Shown one piece after another: positions 61,037 to 64,000 of a stretch of 64,000 bases of DNA; the first letter of the stretch is position 1, and every line of letters begins with the position of its first letter. Source of the DNA: JAVBTT01 sp031556035 (GTDB taxonomy: Bacteria; Bacillota; Clostridia; Oscillospirales; UBA929); contig JAVBTT010000029.1 of the NCBI GenBank assembly GCA_031556035.1, positions 10,965-74,964 of the forward strand, given 5' to 3'. The notes under the pieces were generated by a model that saw only the letters and a list, made by a program, of their open reading frames with translations, had not been told where the DNA came from and ran no database searches. Both the position numbers and the translations under genes were made by a program.

Positions 61037-62212
61037 TCTTGGCAGCTCCACAGTGACGGCTATATCCTCGAGGCACTCGGCGGTCACACGGGCACCAAGC
61101 AGTCCGCCCCGTTTCTCATAGGCAACGTCCATTTTTGAGACCTCGCCCTTGTGCAGAGAATCATACAACGTCTCCTCAAGTCCGGAGCGCAGCATGGCGT
61201 TGCCCTCGTCCTCGGATATCGCAATCTGCTTTGGCTTGTATTCACTGAATACCTCAGTCACAAGCGAAACAGGGAACAGCATCCCGCCCGGAAGCTTCAA
61301 AACACTCTGTGTCGATATTTTATCATAGTATTCATAGTTTACGCTACCCCCGGAATACAAATTTATCCTGTTACCCATAAAAACGATAGCATTTCTGCTG
61401 TACGTCCTGCCCGTGTACTCCTTGCCCGTCACTTCGGCGGGCGTCACCGCCGTGATATCCCTCCAGGTGCGAGCCTGTACATGGGCCTGAGCGTGTATAA
61501 AGCGCGCGCCGAGATTCAGCGTGTCGACCACCCCGCTCACAAGCGTCTGCCCCTTCTGCACCGTCTGCCCCGGCTGAACCTGCGCCGCTCCCGAGAACGT
61601 ATCCATCCTTACTACCAGGCCGTCCTTTGCGGCAACAATGTTGCACGGTATCTCCTTGTTAACCATATACGGCAGCGGCACCCTCTCCCGCACGGTAATC
61701 ACCGCCTTTCCACCCTTGACGTTGACCCCTATCCAGCTAAGCGCGTCAAGACGCAGTATCATCTTATTCTTGATATCCGTCATATTTATTGAGTTTGTAT
61801 AAGTTCCGACTCTTACTCCGATATCCTCAAGGGCCTCCAATATAACCCCGTCGGCTATTATATGGTTCCCCTCCACCTCAAATTCCCAAACATACTGGTT
61901 TGTAACGAAAATTATCAATAAGAACAGCGCCAGTCCCCCCCAGAGGGCCACTCTTCCGCGCAGCGCGTACAGGAAAAACGGCACACCTCTTTTTGACAGC
62001 ACCTTTACCGAGCATCCGGCAAGCTGAGCGTCGCGGCTGAATTTTTTCAGACCCTGCGGCAGCATCGTGACGCGCACCCTGGTCTCATCCACCTTTGCGA
62101 CTCCCCAGAACGCTACCCCGTTTTGTGCGCACATGTTCAGAAAACGCTCCGGAAAGGCTCCCTCCAGCTCCACCTCTATCTTCCCGCGCATTTGATTTAC
62201 CATTCCGGTCAT
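61034..62212 (-). CDS. yqfD: Sporulation protein YqfD
   Basis: 392 residues. One membrane segment (~84-104) after an N-terminal domain, then an extracytoplasmic beta-rich domain (MVNKEIPCNIVAAKDGLVVRMD). Required for sporulation at the engulfment stage in Bacillus and Clostridia. The stop codon is the first triplet of repeat copy C. It follows yqfC by 15 bases. Confidence 0.92.
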   Translation of the reverse strand: MTGMVNQMRGKIEVELEGAFPERFLNMCAQNGVAFWGVAKVDETRVRVTMLPQGLKKFSRDAQLAGCSVKVLSKRGVPFFLYALRGRVALWGGLALFLLIIFVTNQYVWEFEVEGNHIIADGVILEALEDIGVRVGTYTNSINMTDIKNKMILRLDALSWIGVNVKGGKAVITVRERVPLPYMVNKEIPCNIVAAKDGLVVRMDTFSGAAQVQPGQTVQKGQTLVSGVVDTLNLGARFIHAQAHVQARTWRDITAVTPAEVTGKEYTGRTYSRNAIVFMGNRINLYSGGSVNYEYYDKISTQSVLKLPGGMLFPVSLVTEVFSEYKPKQIAISEDEGNAMLRSGLEETLYDSLHKGEVSKMDVAYEKRGGLLGARVTAECLEDIAVTVELPR

Positions 62213-62227
62213 GCTGTTTTCACCCCA

Positions 62228-62503
62228 TCAATACTCAAAATCCACCCCGAACAGAAGCCCCTCTATCCTAAGCTCCGTAGCGTTCATCGCCTTTATCACA
62301 AAGCCCTCGCCGCGCAGCTTTATCATAACCTGCCCGCCGTTGATTCTCATCTCATTGCTCTCGTACAGCAGCAGCCCGCGGTGGTTTTCGATATACACCT
62401 CACGGCAGCCCTTTATCTCAAGCCTCGGAAGGCCCGCAATCACATCCGCGGGCATCTCAAGCCTGCGCGCGGCCTTCTCCAACAAGCTCTCCTTCACATG
62501 CAC
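62228..62503 (-). CDS. yqfC: Sporulation protein YqfC
   Basis: 91 residues. Small soluble protein co-transcribed with yqfD (SigE regulon in Bacillus). The LPRLEIKGCREVYIENHRGLL-type core and RINGGQVMIKLRGEGFVIKAM-type strand are typical of YqfC (DUF). CGGAGGTG precedes ATG 62503. Divergent from ylbJ. Confidence 0.9.
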   Translation of the reverse strand: MHVKESLLEKAARRLEMPADVIAGLPRLEIKGCREVYIENHRGLLLYESNEMRINGGQVMIKLRGEGFVIKAMNATELRIEGLLFGVDFEY

Positions 62504-62632
62504 ACCTCCGGTAAAGACAAACTATAAATAGGACTAATACAAAATTCTATGCCTGTCTTGGCAAAAACTTTCCCCTGTTGGCATATATTCTGAATGGTCA
62601 AGCAACTTTTCCGTGAGGAGTGATGCCATTTG

Positions 62633-63817
62633 ATGCAGGTCATGCGCCGGACATGGCTGAGGGACACGCTGCTTGGGCTCTGCCTTCTGACGGCGATAGC
62701 AGGCCTAGTAATGTCTCCCAAGGAGATATCCGCCGCCGCGCGCCAGGGGCTTGATCTATGTCTGGACGTAATCATCCCCTCGCTCTTTCCATTTTTTGTT
62801 CTATCGACGCTCATAATAGAGTTGGGGCTGGCGCGCTACGTCGGGAGAGCATTGGAGAAAATTATGCGCCCTCTGTTTAGGGTAAGCGGCCCGTGCTCCA
62901 CCGCCGTGGTGCTGGGCTTTTTGGGCGGATATCCTGTCGGCGCAAAAACGGCGATATCCCTGTATGAAAAAAAACTATGCTCCCAGGTAGAGGCAGAGCG
63001 ACTCCTCGCCTTCTGCAACAACTCCGGCCCTGCGTTCATTTTGGGCGCGGTGGGCGCCGGTATACTCGGCTCCTCCCGTGCCGGCTGGATGCTGTATCTG
63101 ACGCACACTGCCGCCTCACTGACGGTGGGATTCATATTCCGTTTCTACAAGCGCAAAAGCCCCCCCGCCCCGTCGTCGCGCGGCCGGGAATATTCGGTGG
63201 TCCGGCTGTCGGACGCCTTTACCGGCTCGGTCACTTCGTCGATGCGCTCAATGTTTGGTATATGCTCATTTGTTATCTTTTTCACTGTGATAATCAAGCT
63301 TCTGTATATATCGGGCGTACTGCCCGGCGCGGCAAAGCTGCTGGGCGGCCTCCTCGCTCCGTTTGAGGTTTCCGAGCAGTCTGTGCTCAACCTTCTCACC
63401 GGACTGATCGAGATAACCTCTGGGCTCTTCTCTCTTGAGGGCGGCGCCGCAATGCTGCTCACCGGCAAGATGGCGATGGCGGCCTTCATGCTCGGCTGGG
63501 CGGGATTGTCCGTCCACTGTCAGGTGCTCAGCTTTATCGGAAAAAGCGGCCTGAGCCCATGGACATACATCTCCGGCAAGCTCATGCACGGTGTCATATC
63601 AGCGGTATACACGGCCGCGTTGATGCTGCTTATGAACATGAAGCGGCCCATAGGCGCGTACTTGGCAGATCAGATGGAAGCGCTGGCTCAAATGAGCTTC
63701 TGGAGCACACTGGAAATCACTCTAAAAGTAGTGCTGGGCATAGGGGCGGCGTACGCGCTCGCGGTGTTCGCTCTGGCTGGGATAAGGCACTTCAGGCGGG
63801 CTTCGTATGGGCATTAG
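62633..63817 (+). CDS. ylbJ: Sporulation integral membrane protein YlbJ
   Basis: 394 residues, about nine membrane segments; nucleoside-recognition-type GATE domain with GFLGGYPVGAKT (~98-109) and FCNNSGPAFILGAVG (~130-144). In Bacillus ylbJ is SigE-controlled and needed for cortex/coat formation. ATG 62633 follows GAGGAG by 12 bases; TTG 62630 is equally possible. The 129-base spacer to yqfC holds no convincing SigE promoter to my reading. Confidence 0.9.
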   Translation: MQVMRRTWLRDTLLGLCLLTAIAGLVMSPKEISAAARQGLDLCLDVIIPSLFPFFVLSTLIIELGLARYVGRALEKIMRPLFRVSGPCSTAVVLGFLGGYPVGAKTAISLYEKKLCSQVEAERLLAFCNNSGPAFILGAVGAGILGSSRAGWMLYLTHTAASLTVGFIFRFYKRKSPPAPSSRGREYSVVRLSDAFTGSVTSSMRSMFGICSFVIFFTVIIKLLYISGVLPGAAKLLGGLLAPFEVSEQSVLNLLTGLIEITSGLFSLEGGAAMLLTGKMAMAAFMLGWAGLSVHCQVLSFIGKSGLSPWTYISGKLMHGVISAVYTAALMLLMNMKRPIGAYLADQMEALAQMSFWSTLEITLKVVLGIGAAYALAVFALAGIRHFRRASYGH

Positions 63818-63856
63818 ACTTTACGTCTGAACAACTCTTTCCCCATATACAACAGG

Positions 63857-64000
63857 GGTGGGGGGGGGGGGCGGGGGGGGCCCCCCCGGGGGGGCGGGGG
63901 GCGGCGAAATATTGTTGTTGAATGGGAGAGGAGGGGGGGGGGGTGGGCCGCGGCCCCGCGCGGCGGGGGGGGGTGGTGGGGGGGGGGGGGGGGGAGGGGT
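63857..64000. repeat. G-rich low-complexity tail
   Basis: About 145 bases of long G runs with short C/T breaks, with no reading frame or structure expected of genes. Likely contig-end sequencing artefact; treat as unreliable sequence. Confidence 0.8.

Overview
The window is bacterial, moderately G+C-rich and densely coded. It looks like an anaerobic Bacillota member of class Clostridia, probably a gut- or rumen-type, plant-fibre-associated lineage. This rests on four things seen here: sporulation genes (yqfC, yqfD, ylbJ), an oxygen-sensitive class III ribonucleotide reductase (nrdD-nrdG), an S-layer-homology surface protein, and the Clostridia-like orders mutS2/recO/era/dgkA/ybeY/phoH/yqfDC and minD/mrdA/mreD/mreC/maf. 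No tRNA, rRNA, CRISPR array, transposase or prophage gene was seen. The last ~145 bases and a ~90-base stretch near 32.25-32.34 kb are G/C homopolymer and may be sequencing or assembly artefact.

Layout. 1-2.2 kb: 5' part of ileS (minus). 2.4-10.3 kb: two secreted surface proteins (plus), a giant CE15 esterase/PL4 lyase fusion and an RCC1-repeat SLH protein. 10.5-12.2 kb: an ABC-F ATPase behind an attenuator-like leader. 12.2-15.3 kb: nrdDG with an NrdR-like operator. 15.4-17.5 kb: an alpha/beta esterase and a CofE-like ligase. 17.7-22.4 kb: a membrane-embedded LuxR-type regulator divergent from a secreted leucine-rich-repeat protein whose C-terminus is homologous to that of the CE15/PL4 enzyme. 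22.5-25.2 kb: divergent LysM proteins (a nucleotidase and a CAP protein). 25.4-32.2 kb (plus): methyltransferase, MATE exporter, lipoprotein, prfB and an EF-G-like GTPase.

32.3-62.5 kb is nearly all minus-strand: a zinc-ribbon membrane protein, a class II aldolase, a heterodimeric ABC exporter with a long structured leader, the cell-shape/division cluster (zapA, U32 peptidase, maf, mreC, mreD, mrdA, minD, mgsA, cdd), rpe and glgP, the uvrC-rsmD-coaD group, ptsH, mutS2, and the recO-era-dgkA-ybeY-phoH-yqfD-yqfC group. ylbJ (plus) diverges from yqfC at the right end.

The most unusual items are: (i) a C-terminal module of about 180 residues shared by two otherwise unrelated secreted proteins, with a divergent internal copy; (ii) the CE15-PL4 fusion itself; (iii) a tandem pair of related 58-61 bp inverted-repeat elements where mreB would be expected; (iv) a family of palindromic intergenic repeats present at least three times; (v) leader/attenuator architectures ahead of two resistance-type ABC loci; and (vi) a prfB that keeps an in-frame remnant of the classic frameshift site.
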